Notes under the pieces: generated by a model
What the model was told of the DNA's origin: nothing
The model's database searches: none
What the model saw: the letters and a program-made list of their open reading frames with translations, nothing else
Position numbers and translations under genes: made by a program
Assembly: GCA_026416125.1 (NCBI GenBank)
Contig: JAOAFT010000001.1
Span: 62,001 to 126,000 of the forward strand
DNA: 64,000 bases
DNA from: Bacteroidota bacterium
GTDB lineage: Bacteria > Bacteroidota > Ignavibacteria > UBA10030
Direction: 5' to 3'
In this document: positions 56,886 to 64,000 of the stretch, piece after piece
Position numbering within the stretch: position 1 is the stretch's first letter
How the letters are laid out: each line of letters opens with the position of its first letter

Positions 56886-57518
56886 CTACTTACCAAGAAT
56901 GTATTTTTTATATCGATTGTTAATACGACCCCAATGGAGATTCCCCAAGAAATTATCAATGTACTTTGCACGCCCAGGACCATCTTTGTGGTAGTATGCG
57001 TGTTCAAAAACATCGAGAGCAATGAGTGGAACACCACCCCAAATTGCACCATAGTGATGTTCATCGACAAGAATATTCAATAAACGTCCTGAATACAAGC
57101 TGTCAAACACAAGCAATCCCCAACCACTTAACTTTGCTGAAATAGCTGTAGCCTTAAAATCTGCTTTCCAGGCATCAATGGAGCCAAATTCCTTTTCGAT
57201 TGCTGCCCGTACTTCAGGTCCTTTCGATGGATCACCATCACCACCAAGCACTTCCCAGTAAATATCGTGAAGTAATGCACCAGAATGATTCCATGTTAAT
57301 CGACGTTTTAATTCACCAATAAGACTGTAATTTCCATTTGCTGTTGATCGATCAGCGGTTTCTAGCGCCTTTTCTATTGTATTCAATGCCGTCACATAAC
57401 CTTTGTGGTGTGTATTGTAATGCCAATCAGTTGTTTCAGGGCTTGCAACAGATGCCAAAAGCGTCTTCGCTTCATCATCACTGTAAGGGCGAGGGTTAAA
57501 TTTCCATTCATATGCCAT
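56886..57518 (-). CDS. sodB: Superoxide dismutase (Fe/Mn family)
   Basis: The protein has 210 residues. Metal ligands are visible in HHKGYV (first His), the GALLHDIYWEVL helix (second His) and LDVFEHAYY (Asp and His), and the GWGLLVFD segment is conserved. Iron or manganese cannot be told from sequence. No signal peptide is present, so it acts in the cytoplasm. A strong Shine-Dalgarno AAGGAGG precedes the ATG. It follows sufT after 35 bp, so it may be cotranscribed with the SUF operon or use the AT-rich gap as promoter. Confidence 0.93.
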   Translation of the reverse strand: MAYEWKFNPRPYSDDEAKTLLASVASPETTDWHYNTHHKGYVTALNTIEKALETADRSTANGNYSLIGELKRRLTWNHSGALLHDIYWEVLGGDGDPSKGPEVRAAIEKEFGSIDAWKADFKATAISAKLSGWGLLVFDSLYSGRLLNILVDEHHYGAIWGGVPLIALDVFEHAYYHKDGPGRAKYIDNFLGNLHWGRINNRYKKYILGK

Positions 57519-57553
57519 AGTTATTCCTCCTTTTATGTTTGTGTAATTAAGAA

Positions 57554-57934
57554 TTAAAAATTAAAATTCAATAATAACCGAGCTGTTTCTGACATCATAC
57601 TAGGATTCCATGGTGGATCAAAGACAATTTCGACGGAGGCATTCTTAACACCCGGTATATGCTGTACACGTCTCTTAACATCGGCAGCAATTATTGGAGC
57701 CATACCACACCCAGGCGCTGTAAGTGTCATTCGTACGGTGACGTTTGCCCCACCTGAACTTTCTTCTTGGATTTGAATTCCATATACTAACCCCAAATCA
57801 ACAATGTTTACAGGAATCTCTGGGTCATAACATTCCCGAAGAACATCCCACACTTGTTCCTCACTTACTTTGTGTGTAATGCGGGCATCAGCTCTCTGTG
57901 GTGTCTCCACAATATTTTGTTTTTGATCATCCAT
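57554..57934 (-). CDS. sufT: SufT-like DUF59/MIP18-family iron-sulfur assembly protein
   Basis: The protein has 126 residues with the DUF59 core: VWDVLRECYDPEIPVNIVDLGLVYG, the hallmark TLTAPGCGMAPII with the conserved Cys, and IVFDPPWNPSMMSE at the end. Members assist maturation of [4Fe-4S] proteins. It is last in the SUF run, 15 bp after the A-type carrier. Position in the operon strengthens the SufT label over the broader PaaD/MIP18 family. Confidence 0.88.
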   Translation of the reverse strand: MDDQKQNIVETPQRADARITHKVSEEQVWDVLRECYDPEIPVNIVDLGLVYGIQIQEESSGGANVTVRMTLTAPGCGMAPIIAADVKRRVQHIPGVKNASVEIVFDPPWNPSMMSETARLLLNFNF

Positions 57935-57949
57935 ACTCTTCTCACAACG

Positions 57950-58297
57950 CTACTGACAACAGTCTCCACCTCCATCACATTTACAATTTCGATCGTTTGA
58001 ATTTTCAAAGTAAAAGCCTTTTCCATCTGGACCATCAATGAAATACAATGTTGACCCTATAAGGAATTGATAGCTTTGACGATCGATATATACTTTCAAG
58101 CCCTCAATTTCAAAAGTCTGATCTATTTCCGGCCGGTGTGTATCGAACCCCAGCACATACGATACACCACAGCACCCACTCGATTTAACACCAATTCGTA
58201 ATCCCATTGCTTCTGGAATTTTCTGTTCAACCCTGATGCGTCGAATTTCATCTACTGCTTCTGGGGTAATTGTTATTGTTTGTATTTGGCCATTCAT
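57950..58297 (-). CDS. A-type iron-sulfur carrier (HesB/IscA/SufA family)
   Basis: The protein has 115 residues. It has the first family cysteine in VKSSGCCGVSYVLGFD and a Cys-rich C-terminal tail CKCDGGGDCCQ, longer than the usual C-x-C end and rich in extra thiols. It carries Fe-S clusters from the SufBCD scaffold to targets. The Shine-Dalgarno GAGGAGCG sets the start at 58297. An upstream in-frame ATG at 58348 would add a basic tail with no family counterpart. It is 51 bp from the sufU stop. Confidence 0.88.
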   Translation of the reverse strand: MNGQIQTITITPEAVDEIRRIRVEQKIPEAMGLRIGVKSSGCCGVSYVLGFDTHRPEIDQTFEIEGLKVYIDRQSYQFLIGSTLYFIDGPDGKGFYFENSNDRNCKCDGGGDCCQ

Positions 58298-58348
58298 ACG
58301 CTCCTCACTTCTTTTGTATATGATACATTTGTTTTTACTACGATTCAT

Positions 58349-58801
58349 TTACTCAGTTGAAACAACTGTATTCTTATCCTCAATAATCCCTTTCAAAGTA
58401 TGCCATGGAAGTGACGCACATTTTACCCTTGTTGGGAAGGCACTGACCCCAGAAAAAACTTCAAGTTTTCCAAGTTTTTCTCGTTCTTGGTTTGATATGT
58501 GTTCTCCTGTAACAAGTTTGTGAAAAATAGTAAAAAGTTCTTGTGCCTCGTGGATAGTCTTTCCTTTAAGCATGCTCGTCATTACCGAAGCAGATGCTTT
58601 TGAAATTGCACATCCAGAACCAACAAATGAAATATCGTCGACAATATCACCATTAAGTTTTACATAAACCGTGTACCGATCTCCACAAAGAGGATTGTAC
58701 CCTTCTAGAAATCGATCAGCATTTTCTATTTTTCTAAAATTTCTTGGATTTTTATTGTGATCAAGAATGAGATCCTGATACAACGTTTGTATTTCAGACA
58801 T
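58349..58801 (-). CDS. sufU: SufU-like zinc-dependent sulfur-transfer protein
   Basis: The protein has 150 residues with the ligand pattern of SufU: YNPLCGDRYTV, GSGCAISKASAS and RVKCASLPWHTL, plus the SufU-specific insertion of about 20 residues between the last two (LVTGEHISNQEREKLGKL), absent from IscU. It accepts sulfur from SufS. It is translated with sufS (8-bp overlap). SufU is typical of Gram-positive bacteria, but also occurs in many other phyla together with SufBCD. Confidence 0.9.
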   Translation of the reverse strand: MSEIQTLYQDLILDHNKNPRNFRKIENADRFLEGYNPLCGDRYTVYVKLNGDIVDDISFVGSGCAISKASASVMTSMLKGKTIHEAQELFTIFHKLVTGEHISNQEREKLGKLEVFSGVSAFPTRVKCASLPWHTLKGIIEDKNTVVSTE

Positions 58802-60038
58802 GGAAAACCTCTTTTACTTTATGAATTCCACGCACAAGGTAATCTATTTCCTCTTTAGTAGTGTAAAAAGCGAATGACGCACGTGTTGTTGCAGGAATTC
58901 CAAAGTGCTCCATCACTGGTTGGGCACAATGGTGACCTGCACGTACGGCTATTCCTTCTTCATCAAGGATAGTACCAACATCATGTGGGTGAATATTTTC
59001 AATAAGAAATGAAAGTACCCCAACCTTTTCTGCTGCCGTACCAATAATACGTACTCCATTGATAGCTTTAACTTGTTCTGTTGCATACGTTAGTAATTCT
59101 TTCTCATACATCGCTATCGTACTCCAATCAAATTGTGTGAGGTACTCAATTGCCACTCCCAATCCAATAACACCAGCGATATTTGGAGTTCCAGCTTCGA
59201 ATTTATATGGCAGTTCATTGAAAAGTGTCTTCTCAAAAGTTACCGATCGGATCATATCTCCACCACTTTGGTACGGTGGCATCGTATTCAGTATCGACTC
59301 TCTTCCATAGAGCACCCCTACCCCTGTTGGCCCACACATTTTATGAGCGGAAAACACCAGAAAATCGATATCGAGTGCTTGAACATCAACACGAAAATGG
59401 AGCATAGCTTGAGCAGCGTCAACCAGTACTGGAACACCATGAGCGTGTGCTATTTGAACGATTTCTTTCACTGGTGTAACTGTACCAAGTGCATTCGATG
59501 CATATGTAACTGCAACTAATTTTGTTCGTTTCGTCAACATTTTTGTGAATTCGTCGAGTAAGAGTTCACCATTCTCATTCATTGGTATAATTCGCAGTTT
59601 TGCACTTTTCTCTTGGCAAAGTAGTTGCCATGGTACAATATTAGAATGGTGTTCGAGGTGTGAAATTACAATCTCATCGTTTTCTTGGACATTCGCTCTT
59701 CCAAACGTTGCTGCAACAAGATTAATACCTTCTGTAGCCCCCCTTGTAAAAATCACTTCCCGACGAGATCGGGCATTAATGAATGAACGTACAAGCTCTC
59801 GTGACCGTTCGTACTTTTCCGTTGCTATCTCACTTAAGGCATGAACACCTCTATGAATATTTGCATTTTCTGATTCGTAAAAGTGTCGCTGAGAATCTAT
59901 GACACATTGGGGTTTTTGTGTTGTAGCAGCATTGTCTAAATAAATTAATCGTTTACCATTACGAATTGTTTTCGAGAGAATTGGAAAATCATCCCTCACT
60001 TCTGATATTGAAAAAAGTCGTTTATTCCCTAATAGCAT
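58794..60038 (-). CDS. sufS: Cysteine desulfurase SufS
   Basis: SufS takes sulfur from L-cysteine. This PLP enzyme of 414 residues has YLDNAATTQKP at the start, HLEHHSNIVPWQ, the PLP lysine in FSAHKMCGPTGVG (about residue 232) and the active-site Cys in RAGHHCAQPVM (about 371). It is a type II desulfurase, as expected with SufU. It is 13 bp after sufD. Confidence 0.94.
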   Translation of the reverse strand: MLLGNKRLFSISEVRDDFPILSKTIRNGKRLIYLDNAATTQKPQCVIDSQRHFYESENANIHRGVHALSEIATEKYERSRELVRSFINARSRREVIFTRGATEGINLVAATFGRANVQENDEIVISHLEHHSNIVPWQLLCQEKSAKLRIIPMNENGELLLDEFTKMLTKRTKLVAVTYASNALGTVTPVKEIVQIAHAHGVPVLVDAAQAMLHFRVDVQALDIDFLVFSAHKMCGPTGVGVLYGRESILNTMPPYQSGGDMIRSVTFEKTLFNELPYKFEAGTPNIAGVIGLGVAIEYLTQFDWSTIAMYEKELLTYATEQVKAINGVRIIGTAAEKVGVLSFLIENIHPHDVGTILDEEGIAVRAGHHCAQPVMEHFGIPATTRASFAFYTTKEEIDYLVRGIHKVKEVFHV

Positions 60039-60051
60039 ACCAGCTCAAATT

Positions 60052-61362
60052 TCAATGTTCTAGTTTTCTTGTAACAACGTTTTCAATTTGTGTACGAACA
60101 GGTAAATGCTCAATTCCTTCAAGAGCTTCATTTGCAAAACCAATTGTTAACAGTGTTCGAGCAGATACTTCATCCACTCCTCTGCTTCGGAGATAAAACA
60201 GTTGGGTTGCATCAAGTTGCCCAACTGCTGCACCGTGTGTACATCGTACATCGTCAGCAAATATTTCAAGTTGTGGTTTTACATGCATCATTGCATCATC
60301 GCAGAGAAGTAACGTTTTATTCGATTGTTGAGCATCTGTTTTCTGCGCCTGGGGGTGTACGTAAATTCTTCCATTGAATACTCCACGTGCTTTTCCATCG
60401 AGAATTGCTTTATATAACTGTGTACTTTTACAATGAGGGTAATTGTGCTCGATTAACGTATGGTGATCTATCAGCTGTGTTCCAGAAGCAAACGAAAGTC
60501 CTCTAAGCTCACTGCTACACTGTTCGCCTGCAAGGGAAACAACAAAATCGTTTCTATGAAGTGCACCACCAAGCACGACAACATTCGATGTGAGCGAACT
60601 GAGCCGATGTTGTTCAATTCGTGTGGTATTAACGTGATACCCACGATTACCCTCTTCGAAAAGACGTGTATAGTGTAAACTCGCCTGTTCGCCTAGATTA
60701 ATTTCTGTATAACTATCAACAAAGTACTCACCTAAAGAAATCGACGTATGTTTTTCTATGATTGTTACGCTCGCTTGTTTCCCAACACTATACCGATTCC
60801 GCGGAAAAAATGCGGTTGGCGTATCAACATCGGTCGTAATAAAAAGAATTTGAATTGGTTGCATCAGTTCAACGTTATCAGGTACCTCAATCCAAACACC
60901 ATCCACAAAAAAAGCCGTATTTAATAGAACAAATGGTGAATTTGTTTTATCTAATGGTTTGAAGTTCTGTAAATGTGAATGTTCTTTATAGTCGTTTATC
61001 ACCCTCAACACACTCCCAACAGTAATTGAAGGAATGGTATCAGATAATGTATCTGACACAATGCCATCTATAACAACAATGTGATATGCACCTTCAACAA
61101 AGTGTTGTTGAAGAACATTTTCCGGTACACTACCAATGCGATCAGCAATTTTAAAACATTGTCTTGTAATCGGCTGGATATTCGTGAACCGCCAGTTTTC
61201 ATCTTTTCTGTGAGGGAATCCTCGCTCAAGGAAGGCATCAAGCGCAGTCAGACGTTCCTGAAAACGTAATTTCTCGCTCTCTCCATTCTTACGGCTAGCA
61301 AATTTTTGGAACTGCTCTTTGTACCACTGTAGTATGTTTGTTTCATTACTGTGTGTTACCAT
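60052..61362 (-). CDS. sufD: Fe-S cluster assembly protein SufD
   Basis: SufD pairs with SufB and SufC in the SufBC2D scaffold. The 436 residues have the helical N-terminal region FPHRKDENWRFTNI and the beta-helix core with FNGRIYVHPQAQKTDAQQSN, then CTHGAAVGQLDATQLFYLRSRG, diagnostic for SufD. It lies 14 bp after sufC. Confidence 0.94.
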   Translation of the reverse strand: MVTHSNETNILQWYKEQFQKFASRKNGESEKLRFQERLTALDAFLERGFPHRKDENWRFTNIQPITRQCFKIADRIGSVPENVLQQHFVEGAYHIVVIDGIVSDTLSDTIPSITVGSVLRVINDYKEHSHLQNFKPLDKTNSPFVLLNTAFFVDGVWIEVPDNVELMQPIQILFITTDVDTPTAFFPRNRYSVGKQASVTIIEKHTSISLGEYFVDSYTEINLGEQASLHYTRLFEEGNRGYHVNTTRIEQHRLSSLTSNVVVLGGALHRNDFVVSLAGEQCSSELRGLSFASGTQLIDHHTLIEHNYPHCKSTQLYKAILDGKARGVFNGRIYVHPQAQKTDAQQSNKTLLLCDDAMMHVKPQLEIFADDVRCTHGAAVGQLDATQLFYLRSRGVDEVSARTLLTIGFANEALEGIEHLPVRTQIENVVTRKLEH

Positions 61363-61376
61363 TGATAATGCTATCC

Positions 61377-62135
61377 TTATACTTCTGTTGTCTCACGAAC
61401 CCAATCATACCCACGTTGTTCAAGTTCGATTGCTAATTCTTTTGATCCGCTTTTTACAATTTTCCCATCAACAAGAACATGAACAATATCTGGAACAATG
61501 TAGTTTAGTAATCGTTGATAGTGAGTTATCACAAGCATGGCATTTTCTGGTTTCCGTAATGAATTTACACCATCAGCAACAATACGGAGTGCATCAATAT
61601 CAAGACCAGAATCCGTTTCATCCAGAATAGCTAACGTCGGTTCAAGTACAGCCATGTGGAAAATTTCATTCCGCTTCTTTTCACCACCAGAAAAACCATC
61701 ATTAACAGCTCGATTAAGAAAATTTTCATCGAGGTCGACAAGTTTTAACTTCGATCGAACAAGTTTGAGAAAATCCATCGCATCAAGTTCTTCAAGTCCC
61801 CTGTATTTTCGAATTGCATTGAGAGCAGTTTTTAAGAAATACGCATTTGTCACACCAGGGACTTCAACAGGGTATTGAAATGCGAGAAAAAGCCCCTCTC
61901 GAGCCCGATCCTCTGGCGTCATAGCCAATAAATCTTTGCCTTTGTAAAGAATTTCGCCCTCAGTGATTGTATAGAGCTCACGCCCAGTAAGTACTCCTGC
62001 AAGTGTACTTTTCCCGGAACCATTTGGCCCCATAATAGCGTGAACTTCACCTACATTTATTGTTAAGTTAACCCCACGCAAGATCTCAGTTCCCTCAACT
62101 TCTGCATGGAGATTTCGTATTTCCAAGAGATTCAT
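61377..62135 (-). CDS. sufC: Fe-S cluster assembly ATPase SufC
   Basis: SufC is the ABC-type ATPase of the SUF scaffold, without membrane domains. It has Walker A GPNGSGKSTLAG, the signature FSGGEKKRNEIF, Walker B LAILDETDSGLD and the switch VITHYQRLL. It has 252 residues, normal. It sits between sufB and sufD. Confidence 0.96.
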   Translation of the reverse strand: MNLLEIRNLHAEVEGTEILRGVNLTINVGEVHAIMGPNGSGKSTLAGVLTGRELYTITEGEILYKGKDLLAMTPEDRAREGLFLAFQYPVEVPGVTNAYFLKTALNAIRKYRGLEELDAMDFLKLVRSKLKLVDLDENFLNRAVNDGFSGGEKKRNEIFHMAVLEPTLAILDETDSGLDIDALRIVADGVNSLRKPENAMLVITHYQRLLNYIVPDIVHVLVDGKIVKSGSKELAIELEQRGYDWVRETTEV

Positions 62136-62153
62136 AGATGATCCTTATTAAAT

Positions 62154-63593
62154 TTATCCAACACTACCTTCTAAAACGACACCCAATAATTTTTGTGCTT
62201 CAACAGCAAATTCCATTGGTAACTCTCTGAAGACTTCTCGACAAAACCCATTAACTATAAGGTTCACAGCATCCTCAGTTGAAAGACCACGTTGGCGACA
62301 ATAGAATATCTGTTCTTCATCGATTTTCGATGTCGTCGCTTCGTGTTCAACTTTCGATGTTGTATTCTTCACTTCGATATAGGGAAATGTATGTGCACCA
62401 CACTGATTACCAATGAGTAATGAATCGCACTGTGAATAATTCCATGAATTCGCTGCACTCTTTTTAATCTCTACCAAACCGCGGTAAGAATTTTGCCCTT
62501 TGCCAGCTGAAATTCCTTTTGATACAATTGTACTACGAGTATTTTTCCCAATATGAATCATCTTTGTACCCGTATCTGCTTGCTGGTAGTGGTTTACAAC
62601 AGCAACAGAATAGAACTCACCAATTGAGTTATCACCAACCAAAAGGACACTCGGGTATTTCCATGTGATTGCTGAACCCGTTTCTACTTGTGTCCATGAA
62701 ATTCTTGAATTCACTCCTGCACACTTACCTCGTTTCGTTACGAAGTTGTAAATGCCACCTCGTCCTTCTTTATCACCTGGATACCAGTTTTGCACTGTCG
62801 AATATTTCACGTATGCATTATCGAGAGCAATAATTTCTACAACCGCTGCATGTAACTGATTCTCATCTCGAATTGGTGCTGTACATCCCTCTAAGTAACT
62901 GACGTACGCTCCTTCCTCCGCAACAATGAGCGTACGCTCGAACTGCCCAGTTTCTGCTGCATTGATTCGAAAGTACGTCGAAAGTTCCATTGGGCAATGA
63001 ACACCTTTGGGAATATAACAGAATGAACCATCGCTGAAGACTGCTGAATTTAATGCTGCAAAAAAATTATCATTGGGAGGTACAACAGTTCCTAAATATT
63101 TACGAACAAGATCAGGATAGTGCCGTACTGCCTCAGAGAACGAACAAAAAATAATCCCCATCTCTTTCAATTTCTCCTTAAACGTTGTTGCAACTGAAAC
63201 GCTATCGAACACAGCATCGACTGCAACCCCCGTAAGCCATTTTTGTTCTTCGAGTGGTATTCCAAGTTTCTCATAGGTGCGAAGTAATTCAGGGTCAACC
63301 TCATCGAGACTCTTTGGACGTTTTTTGGGTGCAGAATAGTACGATATTGCCTGGTAATCGATCGGAGGGTACTGTACATTACCCCAGTGTGGTTCTTCCA
63401 TCGTTAACCATGACTTATAAGCTTTTAAACGCCATTCTAGCAACCACTCTGGTTCTTCTTTTTTCTCGGATATTTTTCGAATTACCTCTTCATTCAAACC
63501 AGGTGGTAATGTATCGGATTCAATTTTTGTCACGAATCCGTACTTATATTCTTGGCTTGTAACTTCTGTAACAATGTTGTTAGTATCGTTCAT
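62154..63593 (-). CDS. sufB: Fe-S cluster assembly protein SufB
   Basis: SufB is the scaffold on which clusters are built. The 479 residues include [60 protein letters not shown] and the C-terminal [20 protein letters not shown], all conserved. It is the first enzyme gene after the Rrf2 regulator, six bases downstream of it. Confidence 0.97.
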   Translation of the reverse strand: MNDTNNIVTEVTSQEYKYGFVTKIESDTLPPGLNEEVIRKISEKKEEPEWLLEWRLKAYKSWLTMEEPHWGNVQYPPIDYQAISYYSAPKKRPKSLDEVDPELLRTYEKLGIPLEEQKWLTGVAVDAVFDSVSVATTFKEKLKEMGIIFCSFSEAVRHYPDLVRKYLGTVVPPNDNFFAALNSAVFSDGSFCYIPKGVHCPMELSTYFRINAAETGQFERTLIVAEEGAYVSYLEGCTAPIRDENQLHAAVVEIIALDNAYVKYSTVQNWYPGDKEGRGGIYNFVTKRGKCAGVNSRISWTQVETGSAITWKYPSVLLVGDNSIGEFYSVAVVNHYQQADTGTKMIHIGKNTRSTIVSKGISAGKGQNSYRGLVEIKKSAANSWNYSQCDSLLIGNQCGAHTFPYIEVKNTTSKVEHEATTSKIDEEQIFYCRQRGLSTEDAVNLIVNGFCREVFRELPMEFAVEAQKLLGVVLEGSVG

Positions 63594-63599
63594 ATGTCT

Positions 63600-64000
63600 T
63601 CATAAAATTTTTTGTAATGTCACATTTTGAAAGAAGGTATTGATTTCACGTTGAATTTTCCCAAGTGGTTCGCGAATAGTACAAATATCAAACCGTTCAC
63701 AACATTCTGTGTCTTCACATCCACATGCTGTAATCAATGGTTTTTCATTATCAATAATATCAATGATTGTGGCAAGCGAAATTTCCTCCGGTTTCATTCT
63801 AAGTGTATACCCACCCCGGACACCATGAAGAGAAACTAAAACCCCTGCTCTAGCAAGTTTCTGTAAAACTTTCGCTAATAAATCATATGGTATGTTGTAT
63901 TCATCAGAAATTTCCTTAGCTGTGAATATTGCTCCACGAGGCCCTATGGCAAAGTGCTTAAGAGCAATAAGTCCGTATTCAACTTTTCGGGAAAACTGAA
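63600..64000 (-). CDS. Rrf2-family Fe-S regulator, 5' end outside the window
   Basis: Reading the minus strand from 64000 gives FSRKVEYGLIALKHFAIGP, AKEISDEYNIPYDLLAKVLQ, GVLVSLHGVRGGYTL and a Cys-rich part CGCEDTECCERFDIC. This is an Rrf2 winged-helix repressor. Three cysteines have the spacing C-x5-C-x5-C of IscR and NsrR; the residue equivalent to the IscR His ligand is Arg here. It most probably controls the SUF operon behind it (six-base gap to sufB). The first few codons and the promoter are beyond the right edge. Confidence 0.9.
   Translation of the reverse strand, partial: QFSRKVEYGLIALKHFAIGPRGAIFTAKEISDEYNIPYDLLAKVLQKLARAGVLVSLHGVRGGYTLRMKPEEISLATIIDIIDNEKPLITACGCEDTECCERFDICTIREPLGKIQREINTFFQNVTLQKIL

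Overview
The window is a gene-dense, low-GC bacterial chromosome segment with almost everything on the minus strand. No phage, insertion sequence, CRISPR array or rRNA is visible. The gene set suggests an uncultured member of the FCB group, near Chlorobi, Ignavibacteria or Kapabacteria. It has Gram-negative envelope genes (lnt, lolCDE), DUF3098 and DUF5683 proteins typical of that group, a cmk-ispH-rpsA run and the MEP isoprenoid pathway. Promoters resemble the E. coli sigma-70 type (TTGATA-17-TATATT before two tRNA units; TTGACA-16-TATATT twice), and many genes have clear Shine-Dalgarno sequences. Both points argue against typical Bacteroidia. This placement is an inference.

Layout. 1-5.9 kb: ribF (partial)-truB-rbfA-infB-nusA-rimP, the conserved translation and transcription-factor operon, with an attenuator-like hairpin 11 nt before rimP. 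6-11.4 kb: LOG protein, threonine aldolase, lnt, PAP2 phosphatase, DedA, ispF, acyP. 11.5-12 kb: tRNA-Leu, tRNA-Lys and a DUF3098 protein. 12.1-15.3 kb: lolCDE lipoprotein export. 15.3-24 kb: prfB (programmed frameshift plus a second frame break), aspS, trxA, dnaE, proS, tRNA-Arg. 24-36.4 kb: nitrilase, MFS transporter and a surface-glycan region (galactofuranose mutase and transferase, flippase, two more glycosyltransferases) mixed with glgB, nadD, a CorC-like protein and an M48 lipoprotein protease. 36.4-42.8 kb: truA, DUF5683, mtaB, rpsA, ispH, cmk.

42.8-44 kb is a short plus-strand island: tRNA-Arg, a histidine-kinase-like protein lacking an ATPase domain, and tadA. 44-45 kb: prfA. 45.2-51.8 kb is the metabolic centrepiece, hdrC-hdrB-hdrA-flxD-flxC-flxB-flxA. 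It encodes a complete cytoplasmic NADH-linked, predicted electron-bifurcating heterodisulfide reductase, preceded by a 350-bp non-coding region. 52-56.3 kb: AlbA/HTH protein, mtgA, ruvX, and a bifunctional RelA/SpoT with its own promoter. 56.4-64 kb: a plus-strand GNAT gene facing sodB, then a complete SUF iron-sulfur assembly operon (rrf2-sufB-sufC-sufD-sufS-sufU-sufA-sufT). The SUF supply is the likely source of clusters for the Flx-Hdr complex, MtaB and IspH. The Rrf2 regulator carries an IscR/NsrR-like Cys triad.

Most of the window is ordinary core genome. The best leads are the prfB leader, the near-identical RF1/RF2 core, hairpins that abut start codons (rimP, mtaB), the rpsA leader hairpin, the orphan HisKA protein and the Flx-Hdr locus. 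I found no convincing wholly new multi-gene system.
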